Source: Variovorax sp. V93
Lineage (GTDB): Bacteria; Pseudomonadota; Gammaproteobacteria; Burkholderiales; Burkholderiaceae_C
Reading direction: 5' to 3'
DNA length: 64,000 nucleotides
Assembly: GCF_041154485.1 (NCBI RefSeq)
Contig: NZ_AP028669.1
Location: 434,001-498,000 of the forward strand
Part shown: positions 1 to 8,393 of the stretch, in pieces
How positions within the stretch are numbered: the stretch's first letter is position 1
Layout: each line of letters begins with the position of its first letter
Notes under the pieces: generated by a model
Databases searched by the model: none
What the model saw: the letters and a program-made list of their open reading frames with translations, nothing else
What the model was told of the DNA's origin: nothing
Made by a program: the position numbers and the translations under genes

Positions 1-193
1 GGTCGCCGATCATGATCGGATGGTGAAAGCGGATGCTGCCGATGAAGGCCGTCACGCAGTAGCGCTTGGCCCAGCTGGTGGCGCAGGCGTAGCCGGCCTC
101 GTCGATCCATTTCATGACGGTGCCGCCGTGGACCTTTCCGCCGAAGTTGACGGTGCTGGGCTCGGCCAGAAAGCGAAGGGTGATGGAGGACAT
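1..193 (-). CDS. Acyl-CoA thioesterase, hotdog fold (partial, C-terminus outside window)
   Basis: The gene runs off the left edge; the first 64 codons are present, starting at the ATG complementary to 191-193. The protein begins MSSITLRFLAEPSTVNFGGK and continues with an HGGTVMKWIDEAGY stretch. That stretch is typical of the first hotdog helix of YciA/BACH-type acyl-CoA thioesterases, where the Asp is catalytic. Such enzymes hydrolyse acyl-CoA to free acid and CoA in the cytoplasm. It is tandem with the LysR gene on the same strand but about 95 bp downstream of it. The substrate cannot be told from this fragment. Confidence 0.75.
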   Translation of the reverse strand, partial: MSSITLRFLAEPSTVNFGGKVHGGTVMKWIDEAGYACATSWAKRYCVTAFIGSIRFHHPIMIGD

Positions 194-287
194 GCGCCGC
201 CTTTTTGTGTGAGCCGTGGGTGGGGTTCCGATTATGCGAGCGAGCGCCGGCCGCAGCGCGCGCCGCCGGTCGGCGCGGCGCGCACGC

Positions 288-1184
288 TCAGCCGCCGCCG
301 AACAGCTCCGCCAGCGTGCGCCGCAGCCAGGCGTTGCCGGCGTCCGCGTGGAAGCGCTCGTGCCAGTGCTGCTTGACGGCGTAGGCCGGCAGCTCGAAGG
401 GCGGCTCCAGCAGCTTCACCGGCTCCTGCGTGGCCAGCACCTTGCCGAGGATGGCGGGCACGATCACGATCAGCTCCGTGTGCGCCACGATGCGCGCCAC
501 GCTCAGGAAGCTCGACAGGCTGGCCACCACGTTGCGCCGGAGCCCCAGCCGCGCGATGGTCTTGTCGACGATGGCGTGGCCGGTGCCCGACGAGGCCACC
601 ACCGCATGCGCCTCGCTCTCGAAGCGCTTGCGCGTGAGCCGCTCGCCGATGCGCGGATGGTTGCGCGCGGCCAGGCAGACGAAGTTCTGCATGAAGAGCG
701 TCTGCTGGTAGAAGCCCGCGTCCAGCTGCGGCATGAAGCCTACCGCCAGGTCCACCGCGCCGTCTTCGAGCCGGCGCCCGCTCTCGGTGGAGATGATTTC
801 GGTCTCGATGCGCACCCCGGGCGCCGTGCGCCGCAGGTGGTCGAGCAGGCCGGGCAGCAGCACCACCTCGCTGATGTCGGTCATGCAGATGCGAAAGCTG
901 CGCGCCGCGGTGGCGGGGTCGAAGCTGGCGCGTCCGCCCTTGGCCCGGTTCAGCTGGTCGAGGATGCCGAGCACCAGCGGCTGGATCTGCCGCGCATAGG
1001 GCGTGGGCTCCATGCCGCGCGAGGTGCGCACGAACAGCTTGTCGCCGAAGTGCGTGCGCAGCCGGGCCAGTGCGGTGCTGGCCGCCGACTGCGACATGCC
1101 GAGCCGTTCGGCGGCGCTCGACACGTTGGCCGTCTTGTAGACCTCGTCGAACACCAGCAGCCATTCGAGATCGAGCTGGGCCAT
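288..1184 (-). CDS. LysR-family transcriptional regulator of the gentisate operon
   Basis: 298 residues. The N-terminal winged helix-turn-helix covers about residues 3-62 ([20 protein letters not shown] ... [14 protein letters not shown]), followed by a LysR substrate-binding domain to the C-terminus. I chose the ATG at 1184 because AAGGAG precedes it at good spacing; an in-frame upstream start at 1205 lacks this. It is divergent from the gentisate dioxygenase gene, the usual place for a LysR activator of an aromatic-acid operon. The inducer is inferred to be 3-hydroxybenzoate or gentisate; nothing in the sequence proves it. Confidence 0.9.
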   Translation of the reverse strand: MAQLDLEWLLVFDEVYKTANVSSAAERLGMSQSAASTALARLRTHFGDKLFVRTSRGMEPTPYARQIQPLVLGILDQLNRAKGGRASFDPATAARSFRICMTDISEVVLLPGLLDHLRRTAPGVRIETEIISTESGRRLEDGAVDLAVGFMPQLDAGFYQQTLFMQNFVCLAARNHPRIGERLTRKRFESEAHAVVASSGTGHAIVDKTIARLGLRRNVVASLSSFLSVARIVAHTELIVIVPAILGKVLATQEPVKLLEPPFELPAYAVKQHWHERFHADAGNAWLRRTLAELFGGG

Positions 1185-1327
1185 GGAACATCTCCTTTGC
1201 GGCAATCACTATCAAAAAAACAGATCGGGCCTATCGTCACGGACCCGTTGCGCCAATAGTAGTACCGGCGGAAGATCGCACTTCCCCGGAGACAACCGCC
1301 GCACGACGGCCGGAACTGCTGCAGCCC
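1185..1327. promoter_or_regulatory. Divergent promoter region between LysR gene and gentisate operon
   Basis: This 143-bp gap must hold both promoters and the LysR site. An AT-rich part (about 1206-1226) contains a CTATC that recurs at about 1231. I could not pick a convincing T-N11-A LysR box or -35/-10 pair by eye. A GGAGACAACC at about 1288, normally a ribosome site close to a start in this genome, lies some 30 bases before the assigned dioxygenase ATG, so that start is less secure than the others. Confidence 0.4.
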
Positions 1328-2413
1328 ATGAACCCCACCGCCCAGAAACCCGCCGCCCCGGCGCCTGCCAATGCCGCGGAGCGCCGCAACTACTACGAGC
1401 GCATCCGCCCGCTCCACCTCACGCCGCTGTGGGAGTCGCTGCATGCGCTGGTGCCGCGCGAGCCCGCCACGCCCTGCGTGCCGGCGCTCTGGCGCTACGA
1501 CGAGATCCGCCCGCTGCTGATGGAGTCGGCCGCGCTCATCACCGCCGAGGAAGCGGTGCGCCGCGTGCTCGTGCTCGAGAACCCGGCGCTGCCCGGCAGC
1601 TCGTCGATCACGCAGTCGATCTACGCCGGCCTGCAGCTCATCATGCCGGGCGAGGTGGCGCCCTCGCACCGCCACGTGCAGTCGGCGCTGCGCTTCATCG
1701 TCGACGGCAAGGGCGCCTACACCACGGTGGGCGGCGAGCGCACCACCATGTACCCGGGCGACTTCATCATCACGCCGTCCTGGGCCTGGCACGACCATGG
1801 CAACGAGGGCGTCGGCGGCAAGGTGGAGCCGGTGGTCTGGCTCGACGGGCTCGACATTCCGATGCTGCGCTTCTTCGACGCCGGCTTTGCCGAGAACGAC
1901 GACGCCAAGGTGCAGCACGTGGCGCGCCCCGAGGGCAACAGCCTCGCGCGCTTCGGCCACAACATGGTGCCGGTGCGCCACGACCACGTGTCGCCCACCT
2001 CGCCGATCTTCAACTACCCCTACGCGCGCAGCCGCGAGGCGCTGGCCCTGCTGCAGAAGCAGGAAGCGCCCGATGCCTGGCTGGGCCACAAGCTGCGCTA
2101 CATCAACCCGCTGACGGGCGGCGCGCCGATGCCCACCATCGGCACCCAGCTGCAGCTGCTGCCCAAGGGCTTCGCGGGCAAGGCGCACCGGACCACCGAC
2201 GGCACCGTCTACAGCGTGGTCGAAGGCCGCGGCAGCGCCGAGATCGCGGGCCAGCGCTTCGAGTTTGGCCCGCGCGACACCTTCGTCGTGCCTTCGTGGG
2301 CGCCGCTTCGACTCTCGGCGCCCGGCGAGGACGTGGTGCTCTTCAGTTTTTCCGACCGTCCCGTGCAGCAGGCCATGGGCATCCTGCGAGAGGCCTTCCT
2401 CGACGAAGCCTGA
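1328..2413 (+). CDS. gtdA: Gentisate 1,2-dioxygenase
   Basis: 361 residues, normal for the family. This Fe(II) extradiol-type enzyme opens the ring of gentisate between C1 and C2 to give maleylpyruvate. It is a bicupin: the N-terminal cupin carries the iron-binding HRH (residues 114-116) and WHDHG (154-158) motifs within the family stretch [16 protein letters not shown] ... [16 protein letters not shown]. The C-terminal cupin, about 260-350, lacks a full metal set, as usual. It leads the operon with the hydrolase (73 bp downstream) and the hydroxylase. No clear Shine-Dalgarno precedes the ATG, so an upstream non-ATG start is possible. Confidence 0.93.
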   Translation: MNPTAQKPAAPAPANAAERRNYYERIRPLHLTPLWESLHALVPREPATPCVPALWRYDEIRPLLMESAALITAEEAVRRVLVLENPALPGSSSITQSIYAGLQLIMPGEVAPSHRHVQSALRFIVDGKGAYTTVGGERTTMYPGDFIITPSWAWHDHGNEGVGGKVEPVVWLDGLDIPMLRFFDAGFAENDDAKVQHVARPEGNSLARFGHNMVPVRHDHVSPTSPIFNYPYARSREALALLQKQEAPDAWLGHKLRYINPLTGGAPMPTIGTQLQLLPKGFAGKAHRTTDGTVYSVVEGRGSAEIAGQRFEFGPRDTFVVPSWAPLRLSAPGEDVVLFSFSDRPVQQAMGILREAFLDEA

Positions 2414-2486
2414 GAGCCGGCCGGAGCTCTTTTTCTTTCTTTTTTCTTGTCTTGACCATGAGCCGCCGCGCGCGGCAGGAGCCTTC

Positions 2487-3191
2487 ATGTCCTTCGTCTT
2501 CACGCCTCCTTCCATCGTCGGCCTGCCCATTGCCGGTTCGAGCGACCTGTTCCCGGTGCGCCGGGTCTATTGCGTGGGCCGCAACTATGCGGCGCATGCG
2601 CGCGAAATGGGCTTCGACCCCGACCGCGAGCCGCCGTTCTTCTTCTGCAAGCCCAACGACGATGCCTCGGTGGTGCCCGTGGCCGAAGGCGCGGCCGGCG
2701 CCATTCCCTACCCGCCGCTCACGAGCAACTACCACTACGAAGCCGAACTCGTGGTGGCCATCGGCAAAGGCGGCAAGGACATTGCGGTGGAGCAGGCCGC
2801 CAGCCACATCCACGGCTATGCCGTGGGCCTGGACATGACGCGGCGCGACCTGCAGATGAAGATGCGCGAAGCCGGCCGGCCGTGGGAAATCGGCAAGGCC
2901 TTCGACTTCTCGGCGCCCATCGCGCCGCTGCGCACGCTGGCCGAGGTGGGCGAGATCAACGCCGGCGCCATCACGCTCGAGGTGGACGGCCAGGTGCGCC
3001 AGAACAGCGACATCACGCACCTGATCTGGTCCGTCAACGAGGTGATCGCCAATCTCTCGACGCTCTTCACGCTGCAGCCCGGCGACCTGATCTTCACGGG
3101 CACGCCCGAAGGCGTGGGCGCGGTGAAGCCCGGCCAGACGATCAGGGTGCGCATCGACAAGCTGCCTTCGCTCACCGTTCGCATCGACTGA
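2487..3191 (+). CDS. Fumarylpyruvate hydrolase (FAH superfamily, NagK-like)
   Basis: 234 residues. It hydrolyses fumarylpyruvate to fumarate and pyruvate, the last step of the gentisate pathway. The FAH fold is shown by VGRNYAAHAREMG (30-42), FFFCKPNDD (51-59), the metal ligands Glu85 and Glu87 in YHYEAELVV, and Asp116 in GLDMTRRD. The start follows a GCAGGAG ribosome site. It sits between the dioxygenase and the hydroxylase genes. No maleylpyruvate isomerase is present in the operon, so direct hydrolysis of maleylpyruvate to maleate and pyruvate is an alternative activity. Confidence 0.88.
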   Translation: MSFVFTPPSIVGLPIAGSSDLFPVRRVYCVGRNYAAHAREMGFDPDREPPFFFCKPNDDASVVPVAEGAAGAIPYPPLTSNYHYEAELVVAIGKGGKDIAVEQAASHIHGYAVGLDMTRRDLQMKMREAGRPWEIGKAFDFSAPIAPLRTLAEVGEINAGAITLEVDGQVRQNSDITHLIWSVNEVIANLSTLFTLQPGDLIFTGTPEGVGAVKPGQTIRVRIDKLPSLTVRID

Positions 3192-3216
3192 CCGAGCCCT
3201 GCGCAGAGGACCCGCG

Positions 3217-4500
3217 ATGAGCACATCTCCCCCGAAGAATCCCCCCACCGTGCTGCTCGTCGGCGGCGGCATCGGCGGCATGGCGGCCGCGCTGGCGCTC
3301 GCGCGCCTCGGCGTTTCCATCGACCTGCTCGAGCAGAGCGCGACCATCGGCGAGATCGGCGCCGGCCTGCAGCTCGGCCCGAATGCCTTCGCGGCGCTCG
3401 ATGCGCTCGGCGTGGGCGAGGCGGTGCGCCGCCACTCGGTCTTCACCGACCGGCTCGTGATGATGGATGCGGTCGACTGCAGCGAAGTGGCTTCCGTGCC
3501 CGTGGGCGAGGCCTTCCGCGCGCGCTTCAAAAACCCCTATGCCGTGAGCCACCGCGCCGACCTGCACGGCGCCATCCACGAGGCCGTGAAGCGGCATCCG
3601 CTGATCCGCTTCCATACCTCGGCGCAGGTCGAGGCGCTCGACATCGGCGCAGGCGGCGCGAAGGGCGTGGTTGCCACCACGCGCGACGGCCGGCGCTTCA
3701 AGGCCGATGCGATCGTGGGCTGCGACGGCGTGAAGTCGGTGGTGCGCGCCCAACTGGTCGGCGACGAGGCGCGCGTCTCGGGCCACGTGGTGTACCGCGC
3801 GGTGGTGCCGGTGGCCGACATGCCGGCCGACCTGCGCTGGAACGCGCCCGTGGTCTGGGCCGGGCCCAATTGCCACCTGGTGCACTATCCATTGCGCCAT
3901 GGCGAGCAATACAACCTGGTCGTCACCTTCCACAGCCGCGAGCAGGAAGAGTGGGGCGTTTCCGAAGGCAGCAAGGAAGAAGTGCTTTCCTACTTCGAGG
4001 GCGTGCATGCGCGCCCGCGCCAGCTGCTCGACCGGCCGAGCTCGTGGCGGCGCTGGAGCACGGCCGACCGCGATCCGGTGGCGCGCTGGAGCGACGGCCC
4101 GGCCACGCTGCTCGGCGACGCCGCGCATCCGATGATGCAGTACCTCGCGCAGGGCGCCTGCATGGCGCTGGAGGACGCCGTCACGCTGGGCGCCGCGGTG
4201 CGGGCCTGCGATTTCGACATGCCGGCCGCCTTCAAGCTCTACGAGGCTGCGCGCATTCCGCGCACCGCGCGCGTGGTGCTGTCGGTGCGCGAGATGGGAC
4301 GGCTCTATCACGCCAGGGGCGTGGAGCGGCTGGTGCGCAACAGCCTCTGGGTGGGCCGCACGCCCGAACGCTTCTACGATGCGGTCGAGTGGCTCTATGC
4401 CTGGCGGCCCGAGCATTGCCTGGACGACGCGCCGCTGCCGCTGCAGCGCCCTGTCGCGGTGCCTGGCGCCGAGGCGGCCGCGGTGCTTTCGCCACACTGA
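3217..4500 (+). CDS. 3-hydroxybenzoate 6-hydroxylase (FAD monooxygenase)
   Basis: 427 residues. This group A flavoprotein monooxygenase is predicted to use NADH and O2 to convert 3-hydroxybenzoate to gentisate, feeding the dioxygenase two genes upstream. It has the N-terminal FAD Rossmann motif VGGGIGGMAAALALARLG, the mid DG motif (AIVGCDGVKSVVR, near residue 168) and the GD motif (LLGDAAHPMMQYLAQGACMALEDA, near 300). It lies 25 bp after the hydrolase gene. Salicylate 5-hydroxylation is normally done by a multi-component Rieske enzyme, so 3-hydroxybenzoate is the better substrate guess. Confidence 0.88.
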   Translation: MSTSPPKNPPTVLLVGGGIGGMAAALALARLGVSIDLLEQSATIGEIGAGLQLGPNAFAALDALGVGEAVRRHSVFTDRLVMMDAVDCSEVASVPVGEAFRARFKNPYAVSHRADLHGAIHEAVKRHPLIRFHTSAQVEALDIGAGGAKGVVATTRDGRRFKADAIVGCDGVKSVVRAQLVGDEARVSGHVVYRAVVPVADMPADLRWNAPVVWAGPNCHLVHYPLRHGEQYNLVVTFHSREQEEWGVSEGSKEEVLSYFEGVHARPRQLLDRPSSWRRWSTADRDPVARWSDGPATLLGDAAHPMMQYLAQGACMALEDAVTLGAAVRACDFDMPAAFKLYEAARIPRTARVVLSVREMGRLYHARGVERLVRNSLWVGRTPERFYDAVEWLYAWRPEHCLDDAPLPLQRPVAVPGAEAAAVLSPH

Positions 4501-4559
4501 GCGAGCGGGTTTCCTTCATCATCACCATTCGAGGCCACAGGCCCAGGAGACAACAAGCC

Positions 4560-5549
4560 ATGACCTTTCCATCACGCGCATTGCTGGCAGGCGTCCTTGC
4601 CCTGGCCGGCGCCGTCGCCAGCAGCGGTGCCCTGGCGCAGGCCGCCGACTACCCGAACAAGCCGGTCACGCTGGTCACGCCCTTCGCGGCCGGCAGCGGG
4701 CCCGACGCGGTGCTGCGGCTGGTCTCCGACAAGCTTTCGCGCCTGTGGAACCAGCGCGTGCTGATCGACAACCGGCCGGGCGGCGGCGGCTTCATCGCCA
4801 TCGACCAGGCGCGCCGCGCGGCGCCCGACGGCTACACGCTGCTGCAGCTCGACAGCGAACACATCGCCGCGCTGCCGCACCTGTACAAGTCGCGCAACTT
4901 CGTGACGCTGCAGCACTTCGACCCCGTGGCCTCGTTGTTTCGCACGCCCTTCTTCGTGGCGGTGTCGAGCGAGTCGAAGTGGAAGAACATGAGCGACCTG
5001 ATCGCGGCCGCCAAGGCCAATCCCGATGCCATCGTCTACGGTTCGTGGGGCGTGGGCAGCCCGGGCCACCTGGGCGCGCAGCAGCTCGAGGCGCTCACCG
5101 GCATCCGCATGCGGCATGCGCCGTTCCGCGAGGTATCGCAGCTGTTCTCGAACGTGGGTACGGGCGAAGTGCCATGGAGCTTTGCCAGCATTCCGTCGAG
5201 CCAGGGCATCTACAAGGCCGGCAAGCTGCGCTACCTGGCCATTGCCGCGCCCAGGCGCATTCCGCAGATGCCCGACGTGCCGACCATGGCCGAGGCCGGC
5301 GGGCCGGCCTCGCTCGAGGTCAACTCCTTCGTCTCGCTGCTCGCGCCCAAGGGCGTGCCGGCGGCCGTCAAGGCCAGGATCAATGCCGACGTCGCCAAGG
5401 TCATTGCCGACCCCGAGATCCGCGCGCGCTTCGACACCTTCGCCTTCGAGCCGCTGGCCTGGTCGCCCGAGGAGATCGAGCGCAACGCCGAGGCCAAGTC
5501 CAAGGTGTATGGCGAGCTGGTCCGCCGCGGCAACATCAGCCTTGACTAG
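4560..5549 (+). CDS. Bug-family (tripartite tricarboxylate) solute-binding protein
   Basis: 329 residues with a Sec signal peptide (about 1-29, ending ASSGALAQA). It shows the Bug family pattern: YPNKPVTLVTPFAAGSGPD near the start of the mature protein, VLIDNRPGGGGFIAIDQARR, YGSWGVGSPGHLGAQQLE and PDVPTMAEAGG. Periplasmic Bug proteins capture small carboxylates. Last gene of the gentisate operon, after AGGAGACAACAAGCC, so it probably binds an aromatic acid. No TctA/TctB membrane partner is nearby. The stop codon TAG is part of the target site of an inserted element; the protein looks full length. Confidence 0.9.
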   Translation: MTFPSRALLAGVLALAGAVASSGALAQAADYPNKPVTLVTPFAAGSGPDAVLRLVSDKLSRLWNQRVLIDNRPGGGGFIAIDQARRAAPDGYTLLQLDSEHIAALPHLYKSRNFVTLQHFDPVASLFRTPFFVAVSSESKWKNMSDLIAAAKANPDAIVYGSWGVGSPGHLGAQQLEALTGIRMRHAPFREVSQLFSNVGTGEVPWSFASIPSSQGIYKAGKLRYLAIAAPRRIPQMPDVPTMAEAGGPASLEVNSFVSLLAPKGVPAAVKARINADVAKVIADPEIRARFDTFAFEPLAWSPEEIERNAEAKSKVYGELVRRGNISLD

Positions 5550-5565
5550 CAGGCTGTTGAATTTC
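5550..5565 (+). repeat. Left terminal inverted repeat of the IS remnant
   Basis: CAGGCTGTTGAATTTC, exact reverse complement of 5884-5899. The flanking CTAG at 5546-5549 holds the TAG stop codon of the upstream Bug gene. Confidence 0.9.
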
Positions 5566-5883
5566 GGCCCTCGACGCCGATAAAGGTGCTCGTCGCGAGG
5601 TTCCGCGGAACTGTTTGTCGGGTTCGTGACCGCGTCATTGCGCGCGCACACGATGCCGTTGCACTTTTCGCGCCGGTGCGGTGCCTCATTGCGCCAACGT
5701 CTGTGGCATCGCTCACTGCGTAACCGGGATGTCGGTTCGTCTGCGGGCACGAAATCCTCAAGCTTGGCCACCGTGGACAGCGCCTCTTGCATTCCGTCTG
5801 ATCCACGCATCGTCTTCACTCCGTGACGAGCACGAACACGGTATCCACGACGACAGCTCTGCTTGCTCCGTTTAGGCGGGGGA

Positions 5884-5899
5884 GAAATTCAACAGCCTG
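5884..5899 (-). repeat. Right terminal inverted repeat of the IS remnant
   Basis: Exact reverse complement of 5550-5565. It is followed by CTAG (5900-5903) and then an AT-rich stretch leading to the next Bug gene. Confidence 0.9.
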
Positions 5900-5960
5900 C
5901 TAGGAATTGTTAACCCTGGTGTAATCATTACGGTTTTTTCACATTCCCTTTTCACCTTCC

Positions 5961-6935
5961 ATGCAAGCAACCAAGAGAGCCCTCCTGATCGCCTGCGGCC
6001 TGGCCGCCGCCGCGCTGCCGCTGGCGGCCAGCGCACAGAACAATGCCTGGCCGACCAAGCCGATCCGCCTGCTCGTGGGTTTTCCGGGCGGCTCCACGCC
6101 CGACATTGCCGCGCGCACCATCGCCGAGCCGCTGGCCAAGGCGCTGGGCCAGCCCGTGGTGGTCGACAACAAGCCCGGCGCCTCCGGCAACATCGCCGCC
6201 GACATGGTGGCCAAGGCCACCGACGACCACACGCTGGGCATCGTGATCAACGGCAATCTCACCTCGTCGAAGATGCTGTACCCGCGGCTGCCCTACGACC
6301 CGGCCAAGGATTTCACCTACCTCTCGCTGATTGCCACGGCCCCGCTGGTGCTGGTGGCGCAGAACAACCTGCCCTCGGGCACGGCCTTCTTCGATGCTGC
6401 GCGCAAGGGCGGCGACAAGTGGAACTACGGTTCGGTGGGCGTGGGCTCGGTCGGGCACCTGGGCATGGAACTGCTCAAGAGCCGCGTGGCCGGCTTCAAC
6501 CCGGAGCACGTGCCCTACCAGGGTAACCCGCAGGTCGTGACCGCGATGCTCGGCGACCAGGTGCAGATGGGCCTCATCCCGCCGGGCGTGGCCATGCCGC
6601 AGGTGCGCGCCGGCAAGCTCAAGGCCATCGGCCTCACGGGCGGCCGCAGCGCGCTGGTGCCCGAGCTGCCGCCGCTCGCCGACGCCGGCGTGCGCGACTT
6701 CAACCTCGAGGTGTGGGTGGCGCTGCTCGGCCCCGCCAACCTCTCGAAGACCGCGCAGGCGCGCATCAGCCGCGAGGTCGAGGTCATCATGAAGCAGCCC
6801 GAAGTGCGCCAGAAGCTGTTCGAGCAGGGCTGGCAGGCCGTGGGCACCTCGCCCGACGGCATGCGCCTGCGCGTGAAGGAAGAGGCGGCGATCATGACGC
6901 GCATCATCTCGGCCCGCGGCATCAAGATCCAGTGA
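5961..6935 (+). CDS. Bug-family solute-binding protein, second copy
   Basis: 324 residues with a Sec signal peptide (about 1-25, ending LAASAQ). Family features are WPTKPIRLLVGFPGGSTPDIAA, VVVDNKPGASGNIAADMVAKA, YGSVGVGSVGHLGMELLK and an ELPPLADAGV motif. It is a predicted periplasmic receptor for a carboxylate. Its TGA overlaps the ATG of the FAD oxidoreductase (TGATG), so the two are translationally coupled and the oxidoreductase probably acts on the bound ligand. It differs clearly in sequence from the Bug protein on the other side of the IS remnant, so it is not a recent duplicate. Confidence 0.9.
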   Translation: MQATKRALLIACGLAAAALPLAASAQNNAWPTKPIRLLVGFPGGSTPDIAARTIAEPLAKALGQPVVVDNKPGASGNIAADMVAKATDDHTLGIVINGNLTSSKMLYPRLPYDPAKDFTYLSLIATAPLVLVAQNNLPSGTAFFDAARKGGDKWNYGSVGVGSVGHLGMELLKSRVAGFNPEHVPYQGNPQVVTAMLGDQVQMGLIPPGVAMPQVRAGKLKAIGLTGGRSALVPELPPLADAGVRDFNLEVWVALLGPANLSKTAQARISREVEVIMKQPEVRQKLFEQGWQAVGTSPDGMRLRVKEEAAIMTRIISARGIKIQ

Positions 6936-8299
6936 TGACGGCCGTGCAGCACAGGAAGACCCTGTCCGAGCCGGCGCGCGAGCTGCCGGTGTTCGGCGAA
7001 TATGACGTGGTGGTGGTCGGCGGCGGCCCCGCCGGCATTGCCGCCGCCGTGAGCGCGGCGCGCCACGGCGCGAACACGCTGCTGGTGGAGCGCTACGGCT
7101 TTCTCGGCGGCATGGGCACCGCGGGCGGCGTGACCAACTTCGCGGGCCTCTACGGCAAGCGCCACGGCGAGATGACGCTGCTGGTGCGCGGCGTGGCCGA
7201 CGACCTGCTGGCGCGCATCGATGCGCTGGGCGGCCTCAACACCCCGCAGGACGGCATGCAGGGGCGCATCCGCGTGCGCTCCTACGACACCTCGGCCTAC
7301 AAGATCGCAGCCGACCAGCTGCTGCTCGATGCCGGCGTCAAACTGCTGTTCCACGCCTGGGCCGCCGCGGTGGTGCGCGAGGGCGACCGCATCGCGGCAC
7401 TCGTGGTCGAGACCAAGTCGGGCCGGCAGGCGATCCGCGCCAATGCCTTCGTCGATGCCAGCGGCGACGCCGACGTGGCGGCCTTTGCGGGCGTGCCCTT
7501 CGAAGTGGGCGACGGCCATGGCAGCGGCCTGTTTCCGACCACCATGTTCCGCGTCGGCCAGGTCGATGCGCAGCCCGCGCTCGCGGCCGTCGGCGAGTTC
7601 AAGGCCATCAACGAGCTGATGGCACGGGTGCAGGCGCAGAAGCCGGGCGCCTACAGGTTCCCGCGCGAAGGCGCGATCCTGCGGCCCAACATCGATCCGC
7701 GCGAATGGCGCGCCAACGTCACGCAGATCCGCAACGCGGCCGGCCGCGCGATGAACGGCGTCGACGCGCGCGAACTCACCGAAGGCGAGCTCGAAGGCCG
7801 GCGCCAGATTGCCGAGTACTTCAGGTTCATGAAGGCCGAGGTGCCGGGCTTTGCGCAATCGGCCATCGTCGAGATCGCGCCGCAGGTCGGCATCCGCGAA
7901 ACGCGCCGCATCGAGGGCCTCTATGCGCTCACGGGCGAGGACATCCTGTCGTCGGCCAGCTTCGACGACAGCATCGGCATCAACGCCTGGCCCATGGAGA
8001 TGCATGCCGAAGGCCGCATCGAGTGGGCCTTTCCGCGCGACGAGAGCCGCACCTACAACCAGCTGCCGTGGCGCATGCTGGTGCCGCGCACCGTCGACAA
8101 CCTGCTGGTGGCCGGCCGCTGCGCCGCCATGACGCACGAAGGCCAGTCGGCCGCACGTGCGAGCGGCGGCTGCTTCGTGATGGGGCAGGCGGCGGGCACG
8201 GCCGCGGCTTCGCTGGGTGCCAGCGCGAAGTTCGCGGACGTCGACGTGCCGGCGCTTCAGAAGAAGCTGGCGGCCGACGGCGCCGATCTCGATCGCTGA
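6935..8299 (+). CDS. FAD-dependent oxidoreductase (FAD_oxidored family)
   Basis: 454 residues. A dinucleotide-binding motif VVVVGGGPAGIAAAVSAARHGANTLLVERYGFLGGMGT opens the protein at about 24. Near residue 180 comes FVDASGDADVAAFAGV and near the C-terminus LLVAGRCAAMTHEGQSAAR ... GQAAGTAA, the pattern of the PF12831 flavoproteins. These oxidise varied substrates and most members are uncharacterised. The start overlaps the stop of the Bug gene. Coupling to a carboxylate-binding protein suggests oxidation or desaturation of an imported acid. The reaction cannot be named. Confidence 0.8.
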   Translation: MTAVQHRKTLSEPARELPVFGEYDVVVVGGGPAGIAAAVSAARHGANTLLVERYGFLGGMGTAGGVTNFAGLYGKRHGEMTLLVRGVADDLLARIDALGGLNTPQDGMQGRIRVRSYDTSAYKIAADQLLLDAGVKLLFHAWAAAVVREGDRIAALVVETKSGRQAIRANAFVDASGDADVAAFAGVPFEVGDGHGSGLFPTTMFRVGQVDAQPALAAVGEFKAINELMARVQAQKPGAYRFPREGAILRPNIDPREWRANVTQIRNAAGRAMNGVDARELTEGELEGRRQIAEYFRFMKAEVPGFAQSAIVEIAPQVGIRETRRIEGLYALTGEDILSSASFDDSIGINAWPMEMHAEGRIEWAFPRDESRTYNQLPWRMLVPRTVDNLLVAGRCAAMTHEGQSAARASGGCFVMGQAAGTAAASLGASAKFADVDVPALQKKLAADGADLDR

Positions 8300-8393
8300 G
8301 CTCCTGGCGGCGCGCTGACCGCCCCGCGACAGCCCGCGGGCGCGGCCTTTGCTATGGTCCGGGGTTGCTTTTCTTTCGCATTGAATGCCCCCG

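Larger units (their letters stand above)
5546..5903 (-). mobile_element. Internally deleted insertion sequence (350 bp) with CTAG target duplication
   Basis: A 16-bp perfect terminal inverted repeat (CAGGCTGTTGAATTTC at 5550-5565 and its complement at 5884-5899) is bounded by CTAG on both sides (5546-5549, 5900-5903), consistent with a 4-bp target duplication. Inside, on the minus strand from 5810, is a transposase-like start MRGSDGMQEALSTVAKLEDF followed by VPAD (to about 5741), typical of IS5/IS1182-type transposases. Similarity then stops. The right end of the frame reads KFNSLL into the repeat, resembling a transposase C-terminus. About 1 kb of the gene is therefore missing and the element cannot move by itself. 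Confidence 0.85.
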
